DNA from: Oscarella lobularis
Lineage: Eukaryota > Porifera > Homoscleromorpha > Homosclerophorida > Oscarellidae
NCBI RefSeq assembly: GCF_947507565.1
Contig: NC_089194.1
Location: 1,860,001-1,924,000, forward strand
DNA length: 64,000 nt
Reading direction: 5' to 3'
Shown in pieces: positions 1-8,705 of the stretch. The position numbers and the translations under genes were made by a program. Every line of letters begins with the position of its first letter. Position 1 is the stretch's first letter. The notes under the pieces were generated by a model. It had not been told where the DNA came from. It searched no databases and was given only the letters and a program-made list of their open reading frames with translations.

Positions 1-35
1 AGGGAGATTCTAAAAATCAATACATAGATTTTATT

Positions 36-581
36 CTAATCAAGACGTACGGGAATACTTAGAGGAGTTTTCCAATTAAATTTTGGAGATTTCATTTCAG
101 CGCTTTTTGGTTTTATTTTTGGAGTGAAATTCATCATTTTTTGACGTCTTTCTTCCTTTCGTTTTGCGTAATCTTCAATGGATTCCATTCGTTGAAAATT
201 TCGCTCGTGAATGCCAGTAAAGCGAGGAATTTTAGACACTACGAAAGATGTTTACTTAAAATTAGAGAAAATCGATCAATTTGCCTTTTGTTTTGACCAC
301 TCCACGATCTTTTTTAGGAGAAACGCTGAACGTTTGCCTTCGAGCAGGTAAAACCGATTTTTTCGGCGATTTCGGAGTCGATTTTGGCACTCCATAGTAT
401 TCGATAAGTTTCTGCTTCATTTCTTCGTTCTAACGACCAAGTTTTGAAACGATAACGGTTCGAAGAAGACGCGTACTTTGCCGTTGGCTTTTATTTTTAG
501 ACGTTTGCACAGTTTCTGAAGCTGAGGGCGCTTCATCGTAGAAATCGTCGCCGAATCGAATGATTCCGTTGCTTCGCTCAT
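36..581 (-). CDS. NUSAP1: NUSAP-like spindle/nucleolar protein
   Basis: Three short exons on the minus strand give a small protein resembling nucleolar and spindle-associated protein 1. Exon 1 (about 581-502) starts MSEATESF and holds a SAP-like helix, LQKLCKRLKIKANGK. Exon 2 starts at 429 after a TTAG acceptor and continues NEEMKQKLIEYYG, followed by a basic stretch with KSPKKS. Exon 3 (about 239-36) has GIHERNFQRMESIEDYAKRK, the MESI(D/E) helix typical of the NUSAP tail. Family members bind microtubules and chromatin in mitosis. It is much shorter than vertebrate NUSAP1 because the long middle region is missing. The exon 2 donor near 280-300 is not settled and may be GC or GT. The start codon lies inside the 5' part of the divergent peroxiredoxin gene. 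Confidence 0.72.
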
Positions 582-1530
582 TGTTTTTCGTTCAAACGTA
601 TACGGGATCGTCGAGCGCTCGACGATTGGCCAGAATTGGTCAGGGCGTGTTTAGCGCACGCGACCACTCGATGCTTTGTTCTCGTTTTGTCACGAAACGA
701 ACGTTCTTCCTCAGCTCAGCACTCAGAATGGCAATAAACGTAAACAAGAGCACATTTCCGTAGAGACAGAGTTCAAACTAGGCTCCTAATTCAGATAGGA
801 GACCGACTTCCTTCAATAAACGTCTTCGAAGACACCCCAGCCACTAAAGTCAACTTAGCCGAATTGTTTTCGGGCAAAAAAGGCATCCTCTTTGCAGTTC
901 CAGGTGCATTCACACCGGGATGCTCGAAAGTGAGTCGTCGCGAGACTCTAGCCTAAAAATCGTCGAAAAATCTTTTTTTAGACTCACCTACCAGGCTACG
1001 TCCAAGATTTCGATAAAATCAAAGTATCTAGGCAACGTTTATTGATCAATTTGATAAGTTTGGCTGTCTAAGGCAAAGGGCGTTGAAGTGATTGCTTGCA
1101 TTTCCGTCAATGATCCGTTTGTTATGGCAGCTTGGGGCGAAAATCAAAAAGCGGGAGGAAAAGTCTAAAAAATACGAATTTTTTTGACAACCATGTTATT
1201 AATTAAAAATGGGTTTGGGTTTAGGTTCGTATGCTTGCTGACACTACTGGCGAATTTACAAAAGTGAGAATTTTTTGAAAAGTTTTTTCTGGTTTTGATT
1301 CGTTTTGGATTAGAAAATTGGAATGGATCTGGATTTGGCGGCTTTTTTGGGAAACGTGCGTTCAAAACGGTAGAATAGACACATTTTGTTAATAATTAAA
1401 ATTTAATAATTTCGTACTAATCAGCTATTCAATGGTGATTGATGATGGGGTTGTCACAGCCTTGAATGTTGAGCCAGATGGCAAGGGTCTCACGTGCAGT
1501 TTGTCAAACGAAATATTGAGCCAATTGTGA
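560..1530 (+). CDS. PRDX5: Peroxiredoxin-5 (atypical 2-Cys)
   Basis: This thiol peroxidase reduces hydrogen and alkyl peroxides in mitochondria, peroxisomes or cytosol. Exons join as MAIN / IGDRLPSINVFEDTP...PGAFTPGCSK / THLPGY / KGVEVIACISVNDPF / RMLADTTGEF / LDLAAFLG / YSMVIDDG...LTCSLSNEILSQL, with a stop at 1528-1530. The peroxidatic Cys lies in FTPGCSK and the C-terminal Cys in LTCSL matches the resolving Cys of the family. Two in-frame starts are possible. ATG at 728 gives the short form MAIN-IGDRLP. ATG at 560 adds about 56 residues rich in Arg and Ser with few acids, which looks like a mitochondrial presequence, as in mammalian long and short forms. With the upstream start it overlaps exon 1 of the minus-strand NUSAP-like gene. 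Confidence 0.93.
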
Positions 1531-1835
1531 GACTTCTAAATCAAGATGGATTCCTCCAAACGCAATTTGAATGTTCGCTTTTTTTGTCAGTCTATAACGC
1601 ACGTTAGGCATGTGATTCGTTTATTTCTTGCAGCATTTCGTCCAGTTCTTGCTTAGATAGAGTTCCATATATGCGTCAATGGACAAGTAAGTGGGGCTAC
1701 ATTGGGCTTTAATTAAACTTGCTTCCTCGTCGTTTTGCACGAATTACGTTTCGCTAATTAGCTAATTGAGGCAACGGCTACGTAGTTGTTCTATTGTCTA
1801 ATGCATTGCATACATAAAGATCCGCGTGATCTCAT
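1531..1835. other. Intergenic stretch with one possible exon
   Basis: No gene is recognised here. The segment 1634-1687 has a good acceptor (ttatttcttgcag) and donor (caagtaagt) on the plus strand, so it may be a 5' exon of the next gene. On the minus strand the same bases can be read as a short EF-hand-like tail, but no matching upstream exon was found. Confidence 0.3.
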
Positions 1836-1868
1836 TTGCAATCACGTGCTGTTCCGGGTGGGGAGAGA

Positions 1869-2623
1869 ATGGGCGAGTCCAACTTGAAGCAGTGGACTTT
1901 TCTTCTCGTTAATGGAGTCAGCTTAGTGGCGGGCACAGTAGGACTTGCTCTTCTCCTTCTTATGACGCTAGGAAGTGTATACGAAGGTTGGTCCGTCACG
2001 GGTTTTTCAATAACATAACCTCCCTATACTTAGAGACTAAAAAGGAGGCATCAAGTGTTCAGAGATGCGCAGAAAGCAAAGAGGATAAAGTAATGCTTAC
2101 ATGTTTCTATAGAAACCACTTGTGGTATAGGGACAGTAGGCTACAGTAGTATAGAATCAAATTCCTTGATCAGAAAGAGAATTTAGTATAGGACCCCTGC
2201 AGGATTAGGAACACTTATAATAAATATACTGTATATTAGATGTCTGCCTCCGAAATGTGCTATCTGTCTGATAAAGAAGACCTAATGAATATCTACGTGG
2301 ATGAAGACGAGGAGGACGCGTTTGTAGAGTCCCTAAGCCGAACTTTGGAAAACGTAGAGGATCTGTTTTCTGAGGCAGAAGTGGCCCATCATATGGGACA
2401 GCAGAAACTAAAAGAGGAACTATTAGCACAGAGAAATAGTCTGGAAATTGAGGTAGTGATGAAATAGATAGGATGAAGCCGCTTTTCATCTTCTACGTAG
2501 CTAAACCGGCTGGAGATGGAAAAGGAGATTCTTACGCTTGCACAATCGGAAAACGAAAATCAAAGTAAGCCGTCGAAAAAGGTAAAAAAACCCAAACAAA
2601 GACGCGGTGCAAAATTGCAGTAG
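1869..2623 (+). CDS. Unidentified single-pass membrane protein with coiled-coil tail
   Basis: I do not recognise this protein. Exon 1 (1869-1976) encodes MGESNLKQWTF followed by one hydrophobic segment of about 20 residues (GVSLVAGTVGLALLLLMTLG). The next exon, near 2036, starts RLKRRHQ, a basic stretch suited to the cytosolic side of a membrane. A later exon (2240-2452) is acidic (YVDEDEEDAFVESL) and turns into a coiled coil (KLKEELLAQRNSLEIE). The last exon continues LNRLEMEKEILTLAQSENE and ends in a Lys/Arg-rich tail with a stop at 2621-2623. The splice between the basic exon and 2240 is unresolved, because phases agree only for some acceptor choices. An in-frame ATG at 1836 is another possible start. 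Confidence 0.5.
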
Positions 2624-2637
2624 CGCTCGTTTTATTT

Positions 2638-3744
2638 TTAATTTTTATGGACGTAAACGTTAAAATCGTGCGGCGACGTATCCTGCCCACTACTGTCCGT
2701 AAAAACGTGCCCACCGCGGGGAATTACCAAGTTGGGAGTTTCCGAAAACCCGAGCGTTTCTTGCTTAGAAAACTCCTCCCCATCTCGTTTCATTCTCTCT
2801 ACAATTCGCCCCATTTTTTGCCCTATTCTTTCCTCCTCCGTTCCGACGAGTGGTAGCTTTTCTAAGCCCCTATAAACGTCTGTCATGCTGCAGCGTTTTG
2901 TCGAGCGATGCTCAACGCATTTTGCAGCGATGCAAGCAAATTCTTGTGCCTGAGCCTTCGGATATCTTTCCCCGAGAAGACGGTCCACGTAACGTAGTAA
3001 ACTTTTCGGATTTTCAAACTTCGATTCGAGATAAGTTATGAGATCTTTCTTTTCTTTTCGACGCGGATCGTGCGGCGCCAAACCGGTCAAAACTTCCAGC
3101 ATAATAACACCAAAACTGAAAACGTCTAATTTCGGCGTAATTTCGCCGCGTAAATATTCCGGTGCTAAATAGCCGGACGTACCCATGACGTTTTGCGTTT
3201 TAAGACTTCTTCCCGTTTCCGAGAGCGAGCGCGCCAAGCCAAAGTCTCCCACCTTAGCGCGCATCGCCAAATCAAGAAGAATATTTGCACTCTTTATATC
3301 GCGATGTATAAATGGTTTTTGTGGGTCCGCCGTGTGTAGATAGGATATACCGCGCGCCGAATCGCGCATTATGCTCATACGGGACGACCATTCTAATTTA
3401 GCGCGCTCGCGTGGATCTAACTTGTCTTCCAACGTTCCATTTTCCATAAATTCATAAACGAGACACGGATCGTTTCCATCGACTGAATAACCCATGAGGC
3501 AAATTAGATTGGGATGACGAAATTGCGCGAGAACTTCAATTTCAGTAACGAATTGTTCTTTTGTTTTATACTTGGTTTTTTCTTTTGTATTGTTTAGACG
3601 TTTGATTGCAACTTCGGTGAAACGAAGGATGCCTTTAAAGACGGGACCGAAACCTCCTTCACCTAGTTTTTTTCCACCTTTTGAAATAGGCAAGTCGTTG
3701 AAGTTGTCCGTCGATTGGGCAAGATCAGTAAAGGAAAAGTTCAT
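2638..3744 (-). CDS. IRAK4-like serine/threonine kinase, intronless, no death domain seen
   Basis: This is a 368-residue kinase in one exon. The start FSFTDLAQSTDNF...PISKGGKKLGEGGFG closely follows the IRAK4 juxtakinase and P-loop. Further motifs are EVAIKRL (ATP-binding Lys), LVYEFMENGTL with a Tyr in the gatekeeper position typical of IRAKs, HRDIKSANILLD (catalytic loop), GDFGLAR, GTSGYLAPEYLRGEITPK and FSFGVIMLEVLTG. IRAK4 acts below Toll/IL-1 receptors through MyD88 and needs an N-terminal death domain. Here the frame opens after an in-frame stop near 3829, and only about 300 bp separate the start from AP2S1, so a death domain exon would have to be very compact and was not found. Every neighbour has introns, so a retrocopy origin is a reasonable inference. 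The last 60 residues are low in recognisable motifs. Confidence 0.88.
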   Translation of the reverse strand: MNFSFTDLAQSTDNFNDLPISKGGKKLGEGGFGPVFKGILRFTEVAIKRLNNTKEKTKYKTKEQFVTEIEVLAQFRHPNLICLMGYSVDGNDPCLVYEFMENGTLEDKLDPRERAKLEWSSRMSIMRDSARGISYLHTADPQKPFIHRDIKSANILLDLAMRAKVGDFGLARSLSETGRSLKTQNVMGTSGYLAPEYLRGEITPKLDVFSFGVIMLEVLTGLAPHDPRRKEKKDLITYLESKFENPKSLLRYVDRLLGERYPKAQAQEFACIAAKCVEHRSTKRCSMTDVYRGLEKLPLVGTEEERIGQKMGRIVERMKRDGEEFSKQETLGFSETPNLVIPRGGHVFTDSSGQDTSPHDFNVYVHKN

Positions 3745-4045
3745 AGTAAGATGTTGAATTTCTGGTTGCCTTGAACCTATAAAACGTTGCAGCTTGTTCG
3801 GGGGGATTTTTGGGGAACTGTGAGATCACTTGGGTAACTCCCCGCCTACAGGAAATTGCTGCGTGGCAAGTCTTGGGAATCTTTTCTGATTGGCTTGACA
3901 CCTTTCGATGTAGGAGAAGACTTGGGGAAATGTACGACGCCCAAATCAGAGAGATGGAGAGATCGAATAACACCTTCCTACGGGAATCGAATGCGCAAAA
4001 TTGCGCAAACTGCTGAGCAGACTGCGTACTATACCCGAAGAAAAC
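3745..4045. other. Shared upstream region of the IRAK4-like kinase and AP2S1
   Basis: About 300 bp lie between the divergent start codons. Plus-strand open frames (about 3810-4104) give a helix-like peptide (LQEIAAWQVLGIFSDWL) but have no ATG-led exon structure and match no family I know. The region should carry promoters for both genes; no TATA box was identified. Confidence 0.4.
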
Positions 4046-4693
4046 ATGGTTATTCTCGCCGTTATTGCTCGATTTTATCGTCGCAATCGATACCTTTTGT
4101 CTAGATTCGATTCATCCTGATACAAAATCGCGCCGGAAAGACGCGTCTCGCCAAATGGTTCATGGCATTCGAAGACGACGAAAAACAAAAGCTGATCGAA
4201 GAAGTGCACGCAGTCGTCACCGTGCGCGATGCAAAACACACGAATTTCGTCGAGGTAAACACGAAATTTCGTAGCGGGGCCCCCTTTGAGGAACCAACCT
4301 CGATTTTAGTTCCGCAACTTCAAAATCGTTTATCGAAGATACGCGGGACTTTATTTCTGCATATGCTGCGACGTCGACGACAACAATTTAGCCTATCTCG
4401 AAGCCATACATAACTTTGTAGAGGTACAAAATTAATAATAATTAATTAATTAATAATAATAGTACTGATTAATACGAAGGTATTGAACGAATATTTTCAC
4501 AACGTTTGTGAACTCGATCTCGTCTTCAATTTCTATAAGGTAGTCTAGATATAAGAAATTAGTTAATTAATTAATTAATTAATTAATTGAGGTATATGCT
4601 GTTGTTGATGAAATGTTCTTGGCCGGGGAAATTCGCGAAACGAGTCAAATGAAAGTTTTGAATCAGCTTCAAATGCTCGGAACACTAGAATAA
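4046..4693 (+). CDS. AP2S1: AP-2 complex subunit sigma
   Basis: This is the small chain of the clathrin adaptor AP-2, which recruits cargo at the plasma membrane. The protein is nearly identical to the animal consensus: (M)[20 protein letters not shown], then [58 protein letters not shown] and [19 protein letters not shown], ending GTLE with a stop at 4691-4693. Exon 1 contributes only the ATG (4046-4048) and is followed at once by a GT donor. Exon 2 starts at 4105, and further exons follow near 4306, 4481 and 4592. Introns are 50-60 bp, two of them mostly TTAA repeats. The short first coding exon decides the start, because no other in-frame ATG precedes IRFIL. Confidence 0.96.
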
Positions 4694-4834
4694 ATATTCC
4701 CCTCCCCCTCCCCCTCTCATTTTTTTCTTTTGTCTCGTTTTGTTGATATGAACGTAGTGATCAAATTCTTTAATTTGTCACAATGTTGCGCAAACAAATG
4801 AAAAATTTCTACATAACGCGTTCTTTCGTTTTTT

Positions 4835-5463
4835 TTAATTATCTCGTGGTCTTTTGGGTTCTGGTTCGACGGTTTCTGATTGGACGACCGGAGGAATGAT
4901 TCCGCTCAATGTAGCCATTCCTCCCTGATCAACCCCGCCCACGCGCGTTCGTTCCAAAGTGCTGACTAATTAAAAATTAAATTAAATTAAAATTATTTTT
5001 TTCGACGTTACTTTGCTGTTGCAATTGATCGTTTTGTCTCTTTAATTCGTCAATATCTCGCTAATGAAATAATCTATAGAATTATTATATCTTTAATTTT
5101 TATTTCTACTTCGTGGTCTTCCGTTTTCTTTCGTAGTAATTCGATGTAATCGGTCGCCTTATTCAATACTTGAGCTCTCGATGCCTTTCGAATTCGTCCT
5201 CGTTATTCGCGCATGCGCTCAAGTCTAATTTTCGACGTTTTTTACCTTTTCGCCGGCCATCGAAGGAACTGCGTCTCTTAGACTCGTGAAACTGTCTTTG
5301 ATGTGATCTCTTCGACGTCGTTCCAGTGCGTTGTGATGACGTCTCTTGTCGAAATTCTGCGAAAACGACTTAGGGGGCCCCACTCGAATAATTCGCTTTT
5401 CTTGCTATATACATCGTCGTCGTTTTCGACGTCAATATCTCGATCGTCGTCAAAATCGCTCAT
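4835..5463 (-). CDS. MAX: MAX bHLH-leucine zipper transcription factor
   Basis: MAX is the obligate partner of MYC/MXD proteins and binds CACGTG E-boxes. Exon 1 gives [17 protein letters not shown], like the acidic start of animal MAX. The next exon holds the basic-helix region [20 protein letters not shown], followed by [11 protein letters not shown] and GEK. The following exons give [20 protein letters not shown] (helix 2) and [15 protein letters not shown] (zipper), with splice points at the same places as in vertebrate MAX. The tail [16 protein letters not shown] ends at 4835 and carries a likely nuclear signal (PKRPRD). His, Glu and Arg of the [13 protein letters not shown]-contact motif are all present. 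The start is 85 bp from the divergent NAA20 start. Confidence 0.95.
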
Positions 5464-5548
5464 TCCGTGAGAAAATACGACCTGGTTACGGCGTCCGCCG
5501 AAACTGTTTTCTCTAGCGCACGTTAGAATTGTAGAAACGATCCCCACG
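5464..5548. promoter_or_regulatory. Short bidirectional promoter region, MAX / NAA20
   Basis: Only 85 bp separate the ATG of MAX (minus strand) from the ATG of NAA20 (plus strand). Both transcripts must start in or near this segment or in the opposite gene's first exon. No TATA-like box is evident. Confidence 0.6.
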
Positions 5549-6297
5549 ATGTCAATTCTAAGAGAGTTCACCTGCGACGATCTCTTTCGATTCAATGCAA
5601 CGTAAGTAATAAAGTCGATTGGAACACATGTTCAACAACTGACGTGTAGAAATTTGGACCCACTCACCGAAACGGTAATGTCACGTGACAGCCGAAGTAT
5701 CTCTTTCTCTCTGTATATCTACAGTTGCATAGTACGCCGTGAGTTTTTATCTGCAATATCTCGCTCGATGGCCCGAATTTTGCTTCGTCGCCGAATCTCC
5801 TTCGGGAAAAATCATGGGATACAGTAACCGACATTTTTTTTATATTTCGCAATAATTCGTTTATTAGCGTAATCTTATTAGTCCTCGGAAAAGCCGAAGG
5901 GTCTGTAGCCAGAGAACTGTGGCACGGTCACGTGACTGCCATTAGTATCACCCCCGAGTACAGGAGACTTGGATTGGCCGGAAAACTGATGAATTTACTC
6001 GAAGAGGTGTCCGAAAAGTAAGCGAGCACATTTTTCAAAATTAATTAATTAATTAATATCGAATTTTTTAGAAAAGATGTATTTTTTGTTGATCTGTTTG
6101 TGAGAGTGTCGAACAAACGCGCCGTCAATATGTACGAAAAATTGGGCTACATCGTTTACAGACGAGTTCTTGATTATTACTCGGGAACAAATACTGAAGA
6201 TGCTTATGACATGAGAAAAGCCCTGCCGCGCGACGTTCACAAAAAATCGGTCGTGCCTTTGAAGGACCCTATACGTCCAGAAGATCTAGAATGGTAG
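5549..6297 (+). CDS. NAA20: N-alpha-acetyltransferase 20 (NatB catalytic subunit)
   Basis: It acetylates the N-terminus of proteins starting Met-Asp/Glu/Asn/Gln, as the catalytic chain of NatB with NAA25. Exons join as MSILREFTCDDLFRFNAT / NLDPLTET / YAVSFYLQYLARWPEF...GKIMGY / LGKAEGSVARELWHGHVTA...EYRRLGLAGKLM / KDVFFVDLFVRVSNKRAVNM and so on, ending RPEDLEW at 6297. The acetyl-CoA loop R/Q-x-x-G-x-A is seen as RRLGLA, and the GNAT fold core is intact. Length (about 175 residues) is normal. The third exon begins just after a TAG acceptor, so the Y of the usual TETYG is followed by AVSFY rather than GIPFY. Confidence 0.95.
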
Positions 6298-6423
6298 GAA
6301 AGAAATACAAATTAGCGCGCGTTATCGTCCTCCTCCGGGAATGTCTTCGACTGCGCTCACGTGGTTTCGTCGACCAATCGCGATCGTCGGATAGTTTCAA
6401 AGCTCCTCTCCATCGAATCGACG

Positions 6424-8590
6424 ATGCTGTACGCGTCTAAAACGATCGAAAGGGACGCCGTTCGTCTCGCCGTCACCGAGCGACTCAAGGAAATCGGAAT
6501 CAAGCTTCCGCGCAAGCTCAGCACGCCGATCGCTATTCGTCTCGACGTAAAATCGCCAAACCGGCGTCTTCTCGCATTCGAACGAGCCTCATTTTATAGG
6601 ACAAGAAACCGAAAACGCAACTCGGCGTACCCCTTCAGTCGAATAGCTGGAAACGCAAAGTGCATATCGTCCAAGGCGAAGCAAAAGTGCCACGGTATAG
6701 TTACGATAGCCGTAAACCCAAACAAAATTCATTCAAAAGTCTCCCAGACTCGTTTACGATGCCGTAACGCATCTGAACGGTCACACCGACGTCGAAGGTC
6801 TCTTTCGCGTGAGCGGATCGATCGTACGCCAACGAAAACTCGTCTCCGATTTGAATCAAGGTCTTCCAACGCCCGATGCGCATGCGCACGACATGGCGAA
6901 CATTCTAAAGCGTTTCTTTCGCGAACTACCCGAACCCCTATTGACGTCACGCCTACTCGCGAGTTTCGAACAAGCGTGGGACATCCGGGAAAGTGGAACT
7001 TTCGATGACGTCACGTACACGGAAGCCGTACTCCTTCTCTGTCTTCTCTTGCCCGTCGAGCATCGTCACGTGCTTCAATATATTATGGGATTTATTAAAT
7101 CGGTGGCGGATCGTTGTGACGTCAATAAAATGACGGCGGAGAATTTGGCGACGGTTTTGACGCCGAATTTTACGCGTTCGGGATCGAGATCGACTTTGCC
7201 GACGAAACGTCAATTGTTTGCTTATACTCGCGTTGTGGAATTGATGATTTTGAAGGCGGAGCTCATTGGGATTGTTCCTTGTGGAGTGGAGGAGAAAGTG
7301 AAGAAGATTAATTTGGTGCCCTTTTCAAGTGGAGATATGAAGGAAGGGGATGTTGTGGATGGAGGAGCAGCTTCTGGATCAACGGATCGTCATGCAGCAG
7401 AAGGAGGGAGTGGTGATCTGGAACAACTTGGTGCAAAGAAGAAAAGAAAGAAGAGAAGAAGTTCTTCACTATCAGGTAAATAAAACAGATATATAGATAG
7501 AAGTAGTAACTACTAAGTGTACATCTATCTATCTAATTAAAATAGATATGTAAGAGTATAGATAGATAGAAGTACTAACTACTAATCTATGTAAGTGTAT
7601 CTACTCATGTTTCTTTCTCTAGGCTTTATTACTAAGTTGACTGGATTGACTACTGGTTCAAATAGAAAGACGTTGTTGGCTCGGAAGAAGACTTTGCCTA
7701 CTGCTATGGAGATGCATGAGAGATTTGTGGCTAAGAAGGAGAATGAAGGAGGAGAAGAAGAAGAAACGAAGCAGGAGTCAGCTGATGAATTGGATTTTCA
7801 AATTCCACCCATAGAAAGTACGTTTACTTTTAATTCAAATTTCTAAGGAATTGTATGGATATTTAGTTGGGCATGTGACTGTGAGAAGTACGCCGCGATT
7901 GGTCAGAAAATCGCCAGGGAAACGCAAGGCTCCTCATGATGACGTAGCCTTGATGTCATCAAGCAAAAGGTACAGTTGAAAAATCTAGAAATTAATCTAA
8001 TAAATCCCCATAGGCAAGCCATTCTTGCTAACACAATTAACCCCAATAAAATTCGTCCTGCGTTTTCAAAGGCCCCTTCTACTCCTCCACCAAGCAGTAA
8101 ATTAATTAATTAATTAAAATTTCGGAACTTTTTTAAATGTTTTGTATCTGAGGTGTTGGACTTGTAGCGACTCCTCAATCTCCAGCTGTCCAATCAATTG
8201 TTTCTCTTCCTGTGGGAGACTCTCTTAGCAAAGGAAGTCCTTTGTGCACACCTAAAAGGAAAACGTTAGTTATTCACCTATAGTATTATTTATCGAATTG
8301 ATAATATACAGGCGGAGGTCTGCCAGTTTGAAGGGAAAGAAAATTCGAAAATCTCCATCTATTGGTAGAAGAATCAAAAGGCTAAGTGACTCAATTTTCA
8401 AGGTATGTTTGTGAAAAATAGGGGGTTGGGACATTTCTAGTTCTCTTTTAATTAGAAACACGAAGAACCTTCGCTTTTGACTGCTGATCGTCTTTCTTCG
8501 TTTGAAATTGGGGCTCGTCTTGCTGGAGAAGCGCTCGATTACGAGAGAGACCAGAGAGAAGTGGAAACAGTCAAAGAATGGATTATTTAG
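6424..8590 (+). CDS. RhoGAP domain protein, ARHGAP11-like
   Basis: This is a predicted GTPase-activating protein for Rho-family GTPases. The N-terminus MLYASKTIERDAVRLAV...GIKLPRK and the following exon with LGVPLQSNS resemble the start of ARHGAP11A. The RhoGAP domain runs about 6750-7290: GHTDVEGLFRVSGS carries the arginine finger (Arg of LFR), then KRFFRELPEPLL, and NLATVLTPNF carries the conserved Asn. Later exons (7622, about 7865, 8015, 8168, 8312, 8456) are basic and Ser/Pro-rich (TPRLVRKSPGKRK, GRRIKRLSDSIF) and end KEWII at 8588-8590. Basic Ser/Pro tails occur in ARHGAP11A, a cell-cycle protein. ATG 6424 is the first Met in the frame; the frame is open further upstream without another ATG. 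Confidence 0.82.
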
Positions 8591-8705
8591 ACATTATTTG
8601 TTATAATTTTTTTGTAGAAAGCGTTGTATGTGATCGATAGAAATGAATTCAGCATGGAGATACTCACATACGGGACGTCGTGCTCTTTAGCTCTTCGAGT
8701 CGTTT

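Noticed and set aside
1609-1690. Minus-strand EF-hand-like tail (GTLSKQELDEMLQEINESHA)
   Set aside because: No acceptable acceptor or upstream EF-hand exon was found on that strand, and the same segment has good plus-strand splice borders.
3810-4104. Plus-strand helical open frames before AP2S1
   Set aside because: No family match, no convincing start or splice pattern, and AP2S1 begins at 4046 in another frame.
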